In this document: piece after piece, positions 48,700-60,890 of the stretch | Layout of the letters: each line of letters begins with the position of its first letter | Position numbering within the stretch: the first letter of the stretch is position 1 | Assembly: GCA_051453625.1 (NCBI GenBank) | Contig: JBOZIK010000001.1 | Coordinates: forward strand, 284,420,567 to 284,484,566 | Length of the DNA stretch: 64,000 bases | Direction: 5' to 3' | Source: Welwitschia mirabilis | Lineage: Eukaryota > Gnetophyta > Gnetopsida > Welwitschiales | The notes under the pieces: generated by a model | What the model saw: only the letters and a program-made list of their open reading frames with translations | Database searches by the model: none | What the model was told of the DNA's origin: nothing | Made by a program: the position numbers and the translations under genes

Positions 48700-50640
48700 C
48701 ACCTAATAGCAATCAGAACCATGAAATGACAAAGATCTTTTTTTTCTTATTTCTTAGAAAAGTCCATTAACTAGAATAGCTAAGTCTCATAAACTCATAA
48801 TATGATAGGGTAGGTAGGTGGTTTATGAGCCTTATGAAGTAGTGAAATGTTGGAAAAGGTAAGTAATATAGTTTAAGGCAGTGACGGATTATTCTATAAT
48901 ATAGGTGGAACATAGGCTTATCTATGTGAAATTGATTAAGGTAATGCTTATATAAGTGGTAATTTATACCATCAGGTAAAATTTATTTTGTTTCAAATAG
49001 ACCAATTCATCCAAAATCTAGTGTAAAGGAAAAAGTGAATCTATCATCATTCAATAATACTAAAGACTCTAAGAAAAAGGATTTTTCAAGATGGTGTACC
49101 AACAAAGAATTAACATCATGTAAATCATTCTAAGCTTGAAGAGAATCCATGTAGATTTTTATGCATGAGTTCATGAATTCAAAAAGAACATTAACATAAG
49201 CACTAAAGGTTATGTGCTCAAAGTCAAAAATAGTCCATCATTTAGCTTGTTTATGCTTACTCAACATTTTTTGCAAGATACTCTCTTGAGGAAAAGACAT
49301 AGATGATTTGGGAACCACTTGATAAAGTAAATGTTCATTAAAAGAAACATGTGTAAGGTCCTCAAAAAATGGTTTAAACTCTAGAAAAACTTTTCTTTTT
49401 CATTGAGGCTTGGATCTTATTAGAATATAAAGATAAACATAAAATGGTTGAGTTATGAATTTGTTAAGAAAAAGGTAAATGTTTTTCATAGAATGGATCA
49501 ATTATGGGCTTTTTATTGATGTTGTTCTCATCATAAAGATTGGTTACTTATCTTTTTATGTATAACTCTCCTTAAAGGTATATCCTTCATTAAATGGTTG
49601 ATCATCCTCTGATATGTTTTTCTTTTCTCAGTTCTTGCTAGTTTTTTTATTGGTTTCTTCCTCACTCCTAAAGTATATAGTTTGGATTTCATCATTTTAA
49701 TCCTCATCAATCATTTTAAGCTTTACAATACTTATAGGACTACATTCATAGAGTTTGGAAAGATCTTTCTCTTTAGGTTGGTTGAGTGACTACTTCTCAT
49801 GAATATAGTTTTCCTCAAATGATTGATCACCCTTTAATAGTTGTTCATCCTATATGTTCTCAATAGTTTTTTCCTCATCCCTAAAGAACTCGATTTGAAT
49901 ATTTTCAATTTGACTACTCTCATTTCTTTTAGTATTTCAAGGACTAGGTTCAAGGGATGTAGGAGGTGCTTCTTCTTTATGTTGATTTAACAAAGAAAGA
50001 ATTTGGGTAGTGGTTTTCTGATTTTGTTTGAGTTTTTTCAAGAAGGAAGTAAGTTGTTAATTGATTTGCTTTTGGTATTTCATGAAACTCCTTTCTATTT
50101 TTTCAAATAAATTAGATAACAATAGTCAGTGATTAGATGATGGGTATTCATTAGAAAATGAAGGATAAGGATTAGGAGGTAAAGGAACTTAGTAAGATGA
50201 TGAGGAATAAGGATTATAAAGGATGTGCATAGGATCAAACCCCACATGTGGAAAATAAGGCTTTTCAAACTTGTGATAAGGAGGTTGATCTATTTATAAA
50301 GGAGGATTTAAATGTTGAAGGTAATCTCTTAAGGTTTACCTAGCATTAAAAGGATCTTAAGCTTTACAGTGACATTGGTTGTAATAAGATGATGAAGTAT
50401 AAGAGTATTTGGGTTGGAGGTAATCTCTTAAATTTTCCTTAGACAAATATACTTTCTTATAATTTGTTCACATTGAACATGATTAGGAAAGTTGTAGGGA
50501 TTTTTGTAGCTCTCATAGAAAGATGTTCTTTTAATGTTAAGATTTATTTAGGGTTTAGAAGGTATTTCATATAATCTACCAGAAGGATTATGTTCGCAAC
50601 CCATGTCAAGTTTTTAAAAATGGTTAATAAAATTCACTGT
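48700..50640 (-). pseudogene. Unrecognised long degenerate frame of element B (gag position)
   Basis: The minus-strand translation stays protein-like for ~1.9 kb with scattered stops. It begins near 50620 with MGCEHNPSGRLYEIPSKP, has two copies of LRDYLQ (near 50430 and 50320), then a Pro/Tyr/Ser-rich stretch (YHKFEKPYFPHVGFDPMHIL). A coiled-coil-like segment follows (LLSNLFEKIERSFMKYQKQI, KKLKQNQKTTTQILSLLNQH), then an acidic Lys/Glu region (SEEETNKKTSKN, EKKNISEDDQPFNEGYTF), then ITFSAYVNVLFEFMNSCIKI. I do not recognise a named domain; its place after a 5' LTR suggests gag. Stops and possible shifts make it a pseudogene. Confidence 0.5.
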
Positions 50641-51266
50641 AGGGTCATATTCCTATAAGTTTTTAGGGCCTAATATCAAAAAGGCTTAAGAGATATGAGA
50701 AAATGTCTGGGAAAAATTTCAGTAACAATTTCATGAAAAAGCCAATAGTATCAGTTACTATTCATGATGGCATTGGTCTTTTTTGGAAAAATGGCTTAAA
50801 AAAAGAGGGGTATTATGTTCTTAACTATGCAACTAGTTCATGCAACAAGCCATAGAAATGAGAAATAGAAAATTCAATGGTATGTAAACAAAATAAGACA
50901 CCACTTATGAAAAAAACATTAATCTTTTTCTTTTTGAAAAAATTTAAGAAGAAAAATTAAAATGTAATTACAAAAATTGTAACTACTAAAATGAAAAATT
51001 TATAATAAACAAAAAGTAAAACACAAGAAAGATGAGTTCTTTTTAAGTTTCGTTTTATTTTTATTTTTTATTCTTTTAAGTTTCAAAACCTATAAAAAAC
51101 TCATTAGACTTACAACACAAAATATCTAGCATGAAAATGATTTTTAGGTTAGAAAGAAAGATAAGTAAAAATCAAAAAAGGACTAGTTTAACTGTCACTA
51201 GAAATGGACCAATACCCACCACTAAAAAGAATAGAAAATTGATCAAAAGCTTAAAAGAAAGTAGAC
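50640..51266. other. Leader region of element B
   Basis: AT-rich, with no motif. It lies between the 5' LTR (beyond the N-gap) and the gag-position frame. The open frame that begins at 51131 on the plus strand has only about 45 real codons before the gap and is not supported as a gene. Confidence 0.4.
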
Positions 51267-52066
51267 NNNNNNNNNNNNNNNNNNNNNNNNNNNNNNNNNN
51301 NNNNNNNNNNNNNNNNNNNNNNNNNNNNNNNNNNNNNNNNNNNNNNNNNNNNNNNNNNNNNNNNNNNNNNNNNNNNNNNNNNNNNNNNNNNNNNNNNNNN
51401 NNNNNNNNNNNNNNNNNNNNNNNNNNNNNNNNNNNNNNNNNNNNNNNNNNNNNNNNNNNNNNNNNNNNNNNNNNNNNNNNNNNNNNNNNNNNNNNNNNNN
51501 NNNNNNNNNNNNNNNNNNNNNNNNNNNNNNNNNNNNNNNNNNNNNNNNNNNNNNNNNNNNNNNNNNNNNNNNNNNNNNNNNNNNNNNNNNNNNNNNNNNN
51601 NNNNNNNNNNNNNNNNNNNNNNNNNNNNNNNNNNNNNNNNNNNNNNNNNNNNNNNNNNNNNNNNNNNNNNNNNNNNNNNNNNNNNNNNNNNNNNNNNNNN
51701 NNNNNNNNNNNNNNNNNNNNNNNNNNNNNNNNNNNNNNNNNNNNNNNNNNNNNNNNNNNNNNNNNNNNNNNNNNNNNNNNNNNNNNNNNNNNNNNNNNNN
51801 NNNNNNNNNNNNNNNNNNNNNNNNNNNNNNNNNNNNNNNNNNNNNNNNNNNNNNNNNNNNNNNNNNNNNNNNNNNNNNNNNNNNNNNNNNNNNNNNNNNN
51901 NNNNNNNNNNNNNNNNNNNNNNNNNNNNNNNNNNNNNNNNNNNNNNNNNNNNNNNNNNNNNNNNNNNNNNNNNNNNNNNNNNNNNNNNNNNNNNNNNNNN
52001 NNNNNNNNNNNNNNNNNNNNNNNNNNNNNNNNNNNNNNNNNNNNNNNNNNNNNNNNNNNNNNNNNN
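51267..52066. other. Assembly gap (800 N)
   Basis: Run of N, probably covering the primer-binding site and the LTR end of element B. Confidence 0.99.
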
Positions 52067-53419
52067 GTAGTAAAAGAAAACTTTAATAAAAACTAGGTAA
52101 TTAACCAATAACAGTCTTTCATTGGGATAATTTAAGATAAGACTACATAGAGGTAACAGAGACTTCTCTAACCTACAATAATTTAAAACAAAAGAAAAAT
52201 AAATATTAAGATGAAATTCAACTTGGTTGACAAAGTAGGAAGATGAACTAACTTTAGAGGTTTATCTTGAATCATACAACCTGTAAAACTTTTACTTCAA
52301 CAATATCTTGTAATTTCTTACAATAATTATGAGATTATTAATTCATTTTAAGATTGGGGTCATGATGATAAAATCTCATTCATCACATGAGTGTTGATAA
52401 ATTACTTAGTCCCTTTGATCTTCATAGCCCTTCATAAGCATGGAAAGTATGAACTCCTATGCACAAGATCCCTCAACTAATGGTAACTACAAATCTTAAA
52501 AGTAGCCTAAAGAAAATCACTAAATAAATAAAAGAGCTTAATAATTTCTTAATAATTTAATTTTAGTTAAACATTAAAAGTATAAAGTTACTTGTATTAA
52601 AAATAAAAAATGAAGAACTACCATTCATGAAAAATTATAAAGTTCATTACATTAGAGGACAAAAGCAAAGTAGCTATAGACACCAAAGCTAGCTCACTCC
52701 CAAAGGAGGAGGTTAGATAGCCATGTTAGCCTGCTTCTCCAAGAGTTCTACCTATTTTCCACTAGACAAAGCTTCTTTGAAATGAGGGCTCAAGGCTCTT
52801 ATATAGGTGAGGGAAAGGCTAGAACCCTTTATCTTATAGTGGTTGGTGGTTGTTACAATTAAGGGGATTACACTTTGGGTGGTTACAATTTTTATCATGT
52901 AGATTTAAGAAGGATCTTTGTATATGACAAGTCCAACATGTGGCCTTTGGACTATGATGAAGCTATCATCTAGTGCAATCACCATGTGTTTCCAACATCA
53001 TGATACTTTTCATCACTAATTATTGCTATCACATGTTACTTTACACCACTGTCATGTGTCACGAAAGTTAATGGTTATTTTTGCTTTAATTTTTGAGTTA
53101 TCCCATAAGTTAATTTGATCAATTTCTTATGTAGATTCTATAACTTAGGTTTGCATGCATTTTTCTTTAAGGGACTAGTAGCACTAGTGGCCAAGATAAT
53201 GGCGCCAGCATTTCCTTCTTAATTATCTTCAAATTTTACTATGTCTTCTAGAATACATCAAATTACTTGAAATTGTTATGAAAAAGTGCATAAATTTATA
53301 AATCATGTTAAAAATGAAAGAATACATAATTATATGATTAAAAAACTATTTTAATGTCTTTTCCTAAGATCAAGTAGTCAAATCTACTTAGTTTGAACAT
53401 CAATTTTTGCATATTAACA
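52067..53419 (-). repeat. 5' LTR of element B
   Basis: This is the uninterrupted partner of 33990-34167 plus 42976-44197. On the minus strand it starts TGTTAATATGC at 53419 and contains CCTATATAAG at 52798-52807 followed by AGCCTTGAGCCCTCATTT, a typical LTR TATA box and start region. The low-coordinate end runs into the N-gap. Confidence 0.75.
52798..52807 (-). promoter_or_regulatory. TATA box of the element B LTR
   Basis: CCTATATAAG on the minus strand, in the middle of the LTR and upstream of the putative R/U5 part. In the partner LTR the same place (about 43562-43572) has lost the TATATA core. Confidence 0.55.
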
Positions 53420-53429
53420 AGTGAATACT

Positions 53430-53930
53430 TTAAACAAATGCTTATCTAAAAATTTTTCTCTAACTTTGTACTTTTTTATTAAAGTTATTGAAAATTAAGC
53501 TAGATAAGTGAGAAGATACTACGTTTTTAGTGCCTTTTCTATCTACTATAACTAAAATTAAATTCTTGCATAAGTAAGATCCATTTAATTATTTAAGAGT
53601 TTATTTCTTTCTTATTTACTACATACCTTATTGCAGTGTGGTAAGTATTAAGTTTAGTTGAATATATTAGCACTTGACATTATGGCATATAATGTTAATC
53701 TCTCCCAATCCCTCCCTCCCCCTGCGCCCCTAACCTTCCTCCAACCCCCAAAAGAAGAGATCGTAGATAATATTTATTTCTAACTTATAGTGTAATTTGT
53801 TGGATCAAAATTAAAATTAGTAGTAATATAAGCTATTACATAACATGTACCATGATCATTCTTTTTCCCCCCCAATACTCCTTCCATTGTAAAGTTTGAA
53901 ATGTCTATCGTAATGTAAAAAAGTCTATTC
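53430..53930 (-). pseudogene. RNase H of the outer Athila-like element
   Basis: The minus-strand reading begins with ELRQKLLEHTILQGPIGI and continues with TIDISNFTMEGVLGGKKND and NYTIS*K*ILSTIS. After an out-of-place C-rich stretch comes WILLMQEFN and IVDRKGTKNVVSSHLSSL near 53510-53580. In Athila these are SDYAVGAVLGQ-K, NY-TTEKELLA, RWILLLQEFDLEI and KKGSENVVADHLSRL. The domain ends within a few codons of the element B LTR. Confidence 0.75.
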
Positions 53931-54760
53931 CAATTGGTCCCTGTAAAATAGTATGTTCAAGTAGTTTTTGTCTTAATTCTTTAAAAGCCTCTTAATCTTC
54001 CTCATTCATAAGAAATTATATGTTTTTAATAATAATTTATTTAATGTAATATCTATTTTACTAAAGTTGGTTTAAAACTTATATAATAACCAATATGGCC
54101 TAATAAAGATTTTAATTCTTTAAGTTTTATTGATGGTTATATTCCACTGATAGTTGATTTTATTTTCATTTATTTCTATGATTTTCTTAAATATTTTATG
54201 TTCTAACACAATACTTTCCTTTACCCTCCTAAAGCTCCATGACCAACTAAGTTTCAACTGCTTATCTTCATCTCTTTCTAAAACTTTTTTAAATATTTCT
54301 ATGGCTTAATTAAATTTATCTTTATATGGACACTTCAATTAAGTCTTCTAACAAAACTTGAAATATTTGATAAATAGTCTCTAAAAAATACTAGATGCAT
54401 TACACAATCCAAAAGATAAAACTTTATAAGTGATTACTTCTTAATGATAAGTAAAAGTCGTCTTTTCTATGTTCTTTGATGCTATTGGAATTTGATTGTG
54501 TCCAATGCACTCATCAAGAAAAATATAAAATTTTTAATTATAAATTCTATCGAAGACTTGGTTTACAAATTGTAAGGGAAATTTATCTCTATATATATTT
54601 TGTATTTAACATCTAAAGTTATAAACTCTTCACTTTTCTCATTTTTAAGAGCTACAATTAGAGGACTTATCCAAGTTAAATTGGAGATAGGATAATTGAA
54701 TATTATCTTTTTAATTTTATTTTTAATTAACCTTGTGGTTTTCAATTATCTCTTCTTTGT
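53930..54760 (-). pseudogene. Reverse transcriptase of the outer Athila-like element
   Basis: From 54745 down on the minus strand: IFNYPISNLTWISPLIVALK then NEKSEEFITLDVKYKIYIEI (open frame 54563-54745), KFYIFLDECIGHNQIPIASK, IEKTTFTYH, VLSFGLCNASSIF near 54380-54410, RVKESIVLEHKI near 54210, and LLGHIGYY-like wording near 54080. All align in order with Athila RT. The FMDD box was not legible. Multiple frameshifts. Confidence 0.85.
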
Positions 54761-54879
54761 AATTATCTTATGAGTTTTATTTAAGGGTCTAAGTATATTT
54801 TATATTGACATATCTTAGCAAAATTTCCTTCTTACATGCTGTTTCAAGATTCTTTTTAATTATCTCTTTTAAGAATGTG

Positions 54880-55420
54880 TTAATTTGCTATTAATAATTA
54901 AAAATCTATTTTCTTATACTTTAAAATATTTTAATCTTAATTGTCAAAAAGGTTTTTCTATTTCTATTTCATCTAAACTCTCCAAATTTTATTCTCTATC
55001 ATTATCTAATTATTTATGTATTTTTGTTTTAATTGTTAAATATATAGTAGTATCTAATGCTCATAACTCCACATGCTTGGATACTAGTAAATGTCTCATT
55101 ATATTTCATATTAATAATTCTAATATTTTTGTTTTAAAAATAATATTACATCTATTATTACCATCTAAGGTCGGAGTGTTGTTTTGTTTTAGAAATAATC
55201 AAATCTATGACATAAGTGAAACTTGCTTATCAGTTAGAATTTTTTTAAAATTCATTTTATACTAATGGCTAACTTATCTGCCAAAGCTAAACTTTTGTCA
55301 TAAGGTTCACACATAGATTATCGAAAGTATCATATTCTTCACAAGAGATAACATTTACACTTACTCCATAATCTATTAAGGCTAAAATTTTTTATGATCT
55401 AAATTTTACTTTTATAATTA
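54880..55420 (-). pseudogene. Protease and linker of the outer Athila-like element
   Basis: ALIDYGVSVNVISCEEYDTF on the minus strand near 55320-55390 has the aspartic protease form LxDxGxSxN, with Asp and Gly kept. The following 450 bases give a low-quality reading that leads to RT. The plus-strand open frame 54885-55265 is the antisense of this linker and is not a gene. Confidence 0.6.
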
Positions 55421-57200
55421 GTATCCTAATATTTACTCATTTTTATATTCTAATTATTTCTAGTTTTGTTTTTTTATAGGTCTATTGCATAATTAGTTAA
55501 TAACTTTTATGTTTCTAAGAACTTTCTTTACTAAATATATTAAAGAAATAGCTATAAGAAGTTCATGTAATTTTTATACAAATTTTCTTATTGGTCTCTT
55601 TAACTTACTTATTTGATTATTATTTTACTTAGCATCTATTCTTGAAAGACAAGAGGTTTTTATTATAACATCATCCTTAAATTATTATAATATTGAATAT
55701 TTTGGTACTTTCTTTTTAAGTGTTTTGAGTATTAAAGATTCTTTAGTTCTTTTTCTTAGCTACTAATTATTAATAATTAGGTTTCTTGATATAGTTCTTA
55801 TAACATTAATTCTTTCACATGCTATTTTAGGATTAGATTAATCTTGAGTAGCTAAAGTTTAAAACTTATTTTTCTTTTCATCTTTCTAGTATTTACTACT
55901 TTCCACTTTTTATAGTTTATTTCCATAATTTTTAAAGAATTTGTTTTTCTTTTATTGATTATTACTTGCATATTAGTATGAAATGTTTTCCTAAGGTTTT
56001 TTGCCAATTTCTTCTTTAGTATTAATGGAGTGCTTTAGGTTGAATTCTTATCTATCTATTTTTCCTTTTCATTGTTAAATTAACCTTATTGACATCTAAA
56101 CCATCCTGTGAATAATTTTGGCCAATGAAAATTAAGTTCATCATAATCTTCTTAATGAAATTATTATTAGATTAATCCCATTTCAATACTTATCTTACTT
56201 TGTCCATAGTGGTGATAACAGTTTCAACTACGTCCTCTATTTTAGATACTATATGTTTTTATTCTTTAGTAATATTATGTACTTTTTCTTTATTTTTCTT
56301 AGGGTTTCTTCCTATTTTACATTCTAGTTTTAGTGCATTCTATAAAGTTGAGCTATAGTATCACTAATTACAACCAACATTTAATTTTTAATCTTCCTGT
56401 ACACAAGATATTCCATCTTTCTAAAGTGTATTTTCTGAAGTGTATCTCTTTACTCTTTTCAAGAAGGTTCTAGTTATCTCTCTAATTTCTATTTCATAAT
56501 TTGACATTTCCTTAATAGAATTTAATATCTATCATAGAATTTACCAAAATTTTCATTATAACCTTGTTTAATACTTTTTATTTCATCTCGTAGATCCTAT
56601 ATAGTACTTAACAGTTGATATTTTGACCCAAAAAGTTTTTAACTTATGCTAAATTATAAATTACATGAAGAAATTGATAATACCATACTTATGAATTTTC
56701 TTTTAAGGTATTTGAAAAAAACTCAATTTATCATTGTTAATTTCTAAATAATTAGCTTTACCAAAATAATAAAAAGGTAAAGCTGTAATGTAACATCTTC
56801 ACTTTTTTTTCCTACAAAAAATGGTGACAAATTTAAATTTATGTTTCTAATACTATCTAGTATTTGTAAAACTTTCTCATCTTAAGGGATAAAAATTAAT
56901 ACTCTTATTAAATGGTTCATAAATAAGGGTATATAACTTGCATTATGTTTTCAAAATGGTGTTGTATCTCCTATTTTTTGATACCTGAGTAGTCTTCATG
57001 TCTTTAAACTCTTTTGGATTCTTCCCAAGTTCTTCTTTTATATTATTTAGTTTGTAATCTATTTTTATTAGCGAGTTTATAAGTTTGATTCTAGTGTTAT
57101 GTTTAATTATAACCTTTAAAGTATCTTCATCTAATACATAAGTCCTCGTCTTCAACTTTAAACATTTGCAAAATTTTAGTTGTCATAAATTCATCATATT
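55420..57200 (-). pseudogene. Presumed gag region of the outer Athila-like element
   Basis: Assigned by position upstream of protease, with the same spacing as in the left Athila-like element. The only open piece is 56943-57155 on the minus strand, Lys/Asn/Thr-rich (IIKHNTRIKLINSLIKIDYK). I see no diagnostic gag motif. Confidence 0.35.
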
Positions 57201-58684
57201 TTTTAGAATCTCTACAAAACCTTCTTATTTTGTTTCTCTATCTTTTTTTTATCATTCTTTAGAAACATTTTTTTTCCTTAGAATTAGCTATTATTCTATC
57301 CATTAATTATCACTCTTCAAGATTATGTACTTTAGCCTTAAGAAATGTATCTCCATGGCAATGACCTCAAATGAGGGAATTATGGTAGAAGCAAATATTT
57401 CTTGTATATTAATCCTAGAAAATATTTATTAAGTTTTTGCTTGATATAACTCTTTTACTAATTGTATATAATGCTAGCATTAATTTTTATATAAGTTTTA
57501 TGTAATCCAAAGTTAGATATGATGCTTTATGAGCATATTTTTATTTCTTTTTAATTTAATATGGGAAAGACATTTAAATATAACTTTTGTAATTAAACAT
57601 AATTTTTTTAATATTAAATGTAATAGTAAATAAGAGATATATGACTAACATATCTTAATATTTAAAAGTTTAACTTCCCAAAATCCACTTTTACTAATAA
57701 TATTCTCTATTAAAATTTATTTTTATACTATACATTTTAACATGTAAAATTTATTTTTAAATCCTAATACAATTAACCTAATAATGTTAGACCATGTTGA
57801 CTAGGAAAAAATAAATATTAAATAAGTAGATTTTTTATTTAAAGTATGTAAGAATTAGAACTAATACTTTTAGAAATGGTTAAGTAAAAATACTAGTGTA
57901 TTGATACTCAGTAACAACTATTGTAGCATTTTTGATGTAGAATACAGAAAGATAGAGATTAATAGCTCGTGTTAACTATGATATACTTCCGTTAGCAATA
58001 TTTAAGGTAGAAAATCACTACTACATTATTTTTAAAATTGCCAAGAATATCTAAGAACTTATTCAGTCTTTTATTATGAGGATAATACTTCTCAAAAACA
58101 TAATGCTTCATTGCAACTTGTATTATTTATAAGAAAAAAAAATTCAGAAACTAATTTATTAACTTATAGTAACTTCTCCTTGTTTTTCTCCTTTATGTAT
58201 TTCCACATCCATTCTATTGATAAGTTTTATGTTTGAAACATGAAAGGTTAAAGTATTTTTATGTATAATCTAAACATATGATTCAATAAATGCCTTGTAA
58301 TAAATCAATATAACTACATTTTATAAACTAACATTAAGAAATTTTTATATCATCATTAATGGGATTAGATAATTTTCTATAGTTACCATTTCTTCCCATT
58401 AATGTTTTCTAATTTCTTGATAAATAATGCAAAATTAACTTGTAAAAGTTAACAATTAAAGCTTTCAAATCATATTAAGCCTTCACTTTCAAGTTCAAAA
58501 TTAAGTGTTCAAATTTGTTTAAGACTTAAAAATTTAAATGCATATTAGTTTTTAGACATACTTAAGGCTTACTCAATTAAGTTTCAATAAGAATTAAATT
58601 TTAAAATTTGTTTAAGTTCATTTCAAATTAATTTTTTAATTTTAAAAGTCACAAAATAAGATACTTTGTTTTGTAAAATAGATT

Positions 58685-58790
58685 AAGGGAGTCTCTGAAG
58701 AGACGTCCTAATGATATAGTAGTGCTCCTTTATCTTTGTGGTTGTGCATTCAAATCTTGAAAAGATCTTTAAAAAAACATTAAAGGAAAA
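58685..58790 (+). repeat. Decayed tRNA-like / SINE-like copy 1
   Basis: GTCTCTGAAGAGACGTCCTA through CTTTGTGGTTGTGCATTCAA and ATCTTGAAAAGATC, then an A-rich stretch. It shares order and wording with the copy at 62245. GCATTCAAATCTT is compatible with a worn B-box (GGTTCGAATCC). Confidence 0.4.
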
Positions 58791-58989
58791 ATTTATCGTT
58801 TTAAGTATTTATGAAAAACTTCTAATTACATGAAAATACTTTAATATTCATTTTTTTAAAAACATTTTATGCCTCCCTCCTTCTAATAAAAATTTTACAT
58901 TTTCTCAAAACCAATAGGAGAAAAATTTTTAAAAAGGGTTGAATATTAAAGCTAAAAATTAAACACAAGAAGACATTACTTTTCATGAA

Positions 58990-59010
58990 AAAAATAATAA
59001 TAATAATAAT
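58990..59010. repeat. (AAT)n microsatellite
   Basis: About seven AAT units. Confidence 0.9.
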
Positions 59011-60859
59011 ACAAAGGATTTATCACATAGGAACATAAATCGAATAAAAGTAAAAAAGCCATTCATTTAATAACAACAAAAATAAATATAAAAGGTACAT
59101 CAAGGAAGGAAGTATTAAGAAGATGGTAATGGAGAAAACATATCATGTGGAGAGACTTTCCTTTTATTAAGACTTTTCACAAGAAGTACTACTCTTGTCT
59201 TCAATTCTCTTTTTATATTTTATGGTTGCCTTTGTTATTTATCTCATATGTTTCTAAAGTTTTCTAATTGAATTCTTATACTTCTTGGAGGTCATCTTTA
59301 TAACCTTCAATTTCTCTTAAAAGGAAGTAGAAGCAGGAGACCTTGTTCTTCATTATTGTTGCTACTCTTCTTTCTCCTATTCTTAAGATTTCCTCTCCTT
59401 CTCCTCATGAGCATGTAATAATCCAACTTTTATCCTTTATCAAATTAGACTAAATGTTATTTTTCACCTATACAATGTCTTTACTGCTAACTGAGGGAAT
59501 GCTTTTAAATTTTCTTCATGCATTAGATCTTAAATTGGACTCATATCTATGGGTTAAACAACTTGTGATATCATTCGAGGAGGAAGAAGAAGTTTTCTGC
59601 TATTGCCTCTTGCATCTTTAAAAGAAATATAGAAATATTAAATCTTTTACCATTTCGTACAACCTTAAAAAAAGATGTGTAGGAAATTATAAAATCGGTA
59701 AAGTAATATACATTTCTAATAACCCATTTAAACAAGGGTAATTTATTTTTAGAGAAGTATTTACAAGGAACAACTTTCTTATTTAAAGTATACTCAATAT
59801 TTAAACCTGCACATAGACTAGATAAATGTTTTTCAAGGTGAAAAAGGACGATAACTAGGATTAGAAAGAGATGTAGCTCTAAAAATCAAAAAATGACCTA
59901 CCAAAATATATATCTTGCTTAATCAAGCTAATATTAATAAAGAAATTATTTCTCCATCCTCCTCCTCATCTTTACATCTTGAGAAATAAGTAATTAGTAA
60001 ATAATGTAAAATAATATGTAAATAATCATAAAATAGCACTGTTATGATAATAGAGTGAGCATAATTAAGGATGGAAAAAAGAGGTAAATTTTGTCTCTTA
60101 ATAATATACTTTCATGGTATTCACAGACCTAAGTAATGCTCTTTACTTATCTTGACATTATGTATATTACCTTTTATATTTGATAGTATACGATACATTA
60201 AAAAAGCATTTAAGTGTGTTGTATTTAACTTCATGTTATTTCACTTTTGGTACAGTGTAATAAAATCAAGATTCTTTATATGTAAGTAGTTCAAGATCAA
60301 TCCCATAACTAGCATAGCTTAATATCATTAAATGTACATATTACATTATAATAATAAATATCTTATCATTTATTTTATCACTTTTTTTTCCTTCTTTCTG
60401 TAATGCCATATCCATATGAGGTTCATAAAACTTTTGTTAAATGTTTTATGACTTTGTTTTAAAATAACTATTAATAATCATGATATACATGCTCTCATAT
60501 TACTAAATTAGATTCAAATAAGCATTTTTAATATTTACTTGTATCTCATTATTCTTCGTTCAAAAGTTAATTTTAGATTTTATTTATTTAGAGTTGAAAG
60601 TATTTGAGTCTTTTTCATATCAAATTTCCCTAACATATCATTAAAGAATTTTGATTAAATTATAAACACAAATTCTCTTTAACTTTATTCATAGTTTATA
60701 ATGATGAATATATCATTTATAAGTAAAGTCAAACATAGACACTTAGAACTTATACATCTGATGAAAAAAAAATTTCCAATCTCTTAGTACTCATATATTT
60801 TAAATTCCATATTCAATATAAATTATTATTTTATTTGATATACCATATGTGTGATTTCT

Positions 60860-60890
60860 TTTTTTTTTTTTAAAAAAAAAAAAGAGGGGG
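60860..60890. repeat. T-run/A-run palindrome followed by a G-run
   Basis: Around 13 T are followed directly by 12 A and then GAGGGGGG. This could form a hairpin. Confidence 0.8.

Larger units (their letters stand above)
33990..53419 (-). mobile_element. LTR element B, nested in the outer Athila and itself interrupted
   Basis: A ~1.35-kb sequence occurs twice in the same orientation: at 52067-53419, and at 33990-34167 joined to 42976-44197. Both copies end in a phrase GCAT(G/A)TTAACA at their high-coordinate side, which on the minus strand starts TGTTAA, as an LTR should. A TATA-box candidate lies inside on the minus strand. Between the copies is a ~7.9-kb internal region with one long degenerate minus-strand reading frame and no recognisable pol, so B looks like a large non-autonomous derivative. 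The target-site duplication and the primer site (probably in the N-gap) were not found. Confidence 0.65.
32600..57200 (-). mobile_element. Outer Athila-like element split by a 19.4-kb nested insertion
   Basis: Protease, RT and RNase H lie on the minus strand at 53.43-55.4 kb. The integrase and pol tail of the same kind of element lie on the minus strand at 32.7-33.99 kb. The two halves are complementary, with no duplicated domain. The right half stops just after the RNase H C-terminal phrase NVVSSHLSSL, and the left half resumes at the integrase N-terminal region. What separates them (33.99-53.42) is bounded by a matching pair of LTRs, so this is one element interrupted by another. Its own LTRs were not identified. 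Confidence 0.75.

Noticed and set aside
54885-55265. 126-codon plus-strand open frame as a membrane protein gene
   Set aside because: Its hydrophobic look comes from antisense AT-rich DNA. The minus strand at this place gives the protease-RT linker of an Athila-like element.
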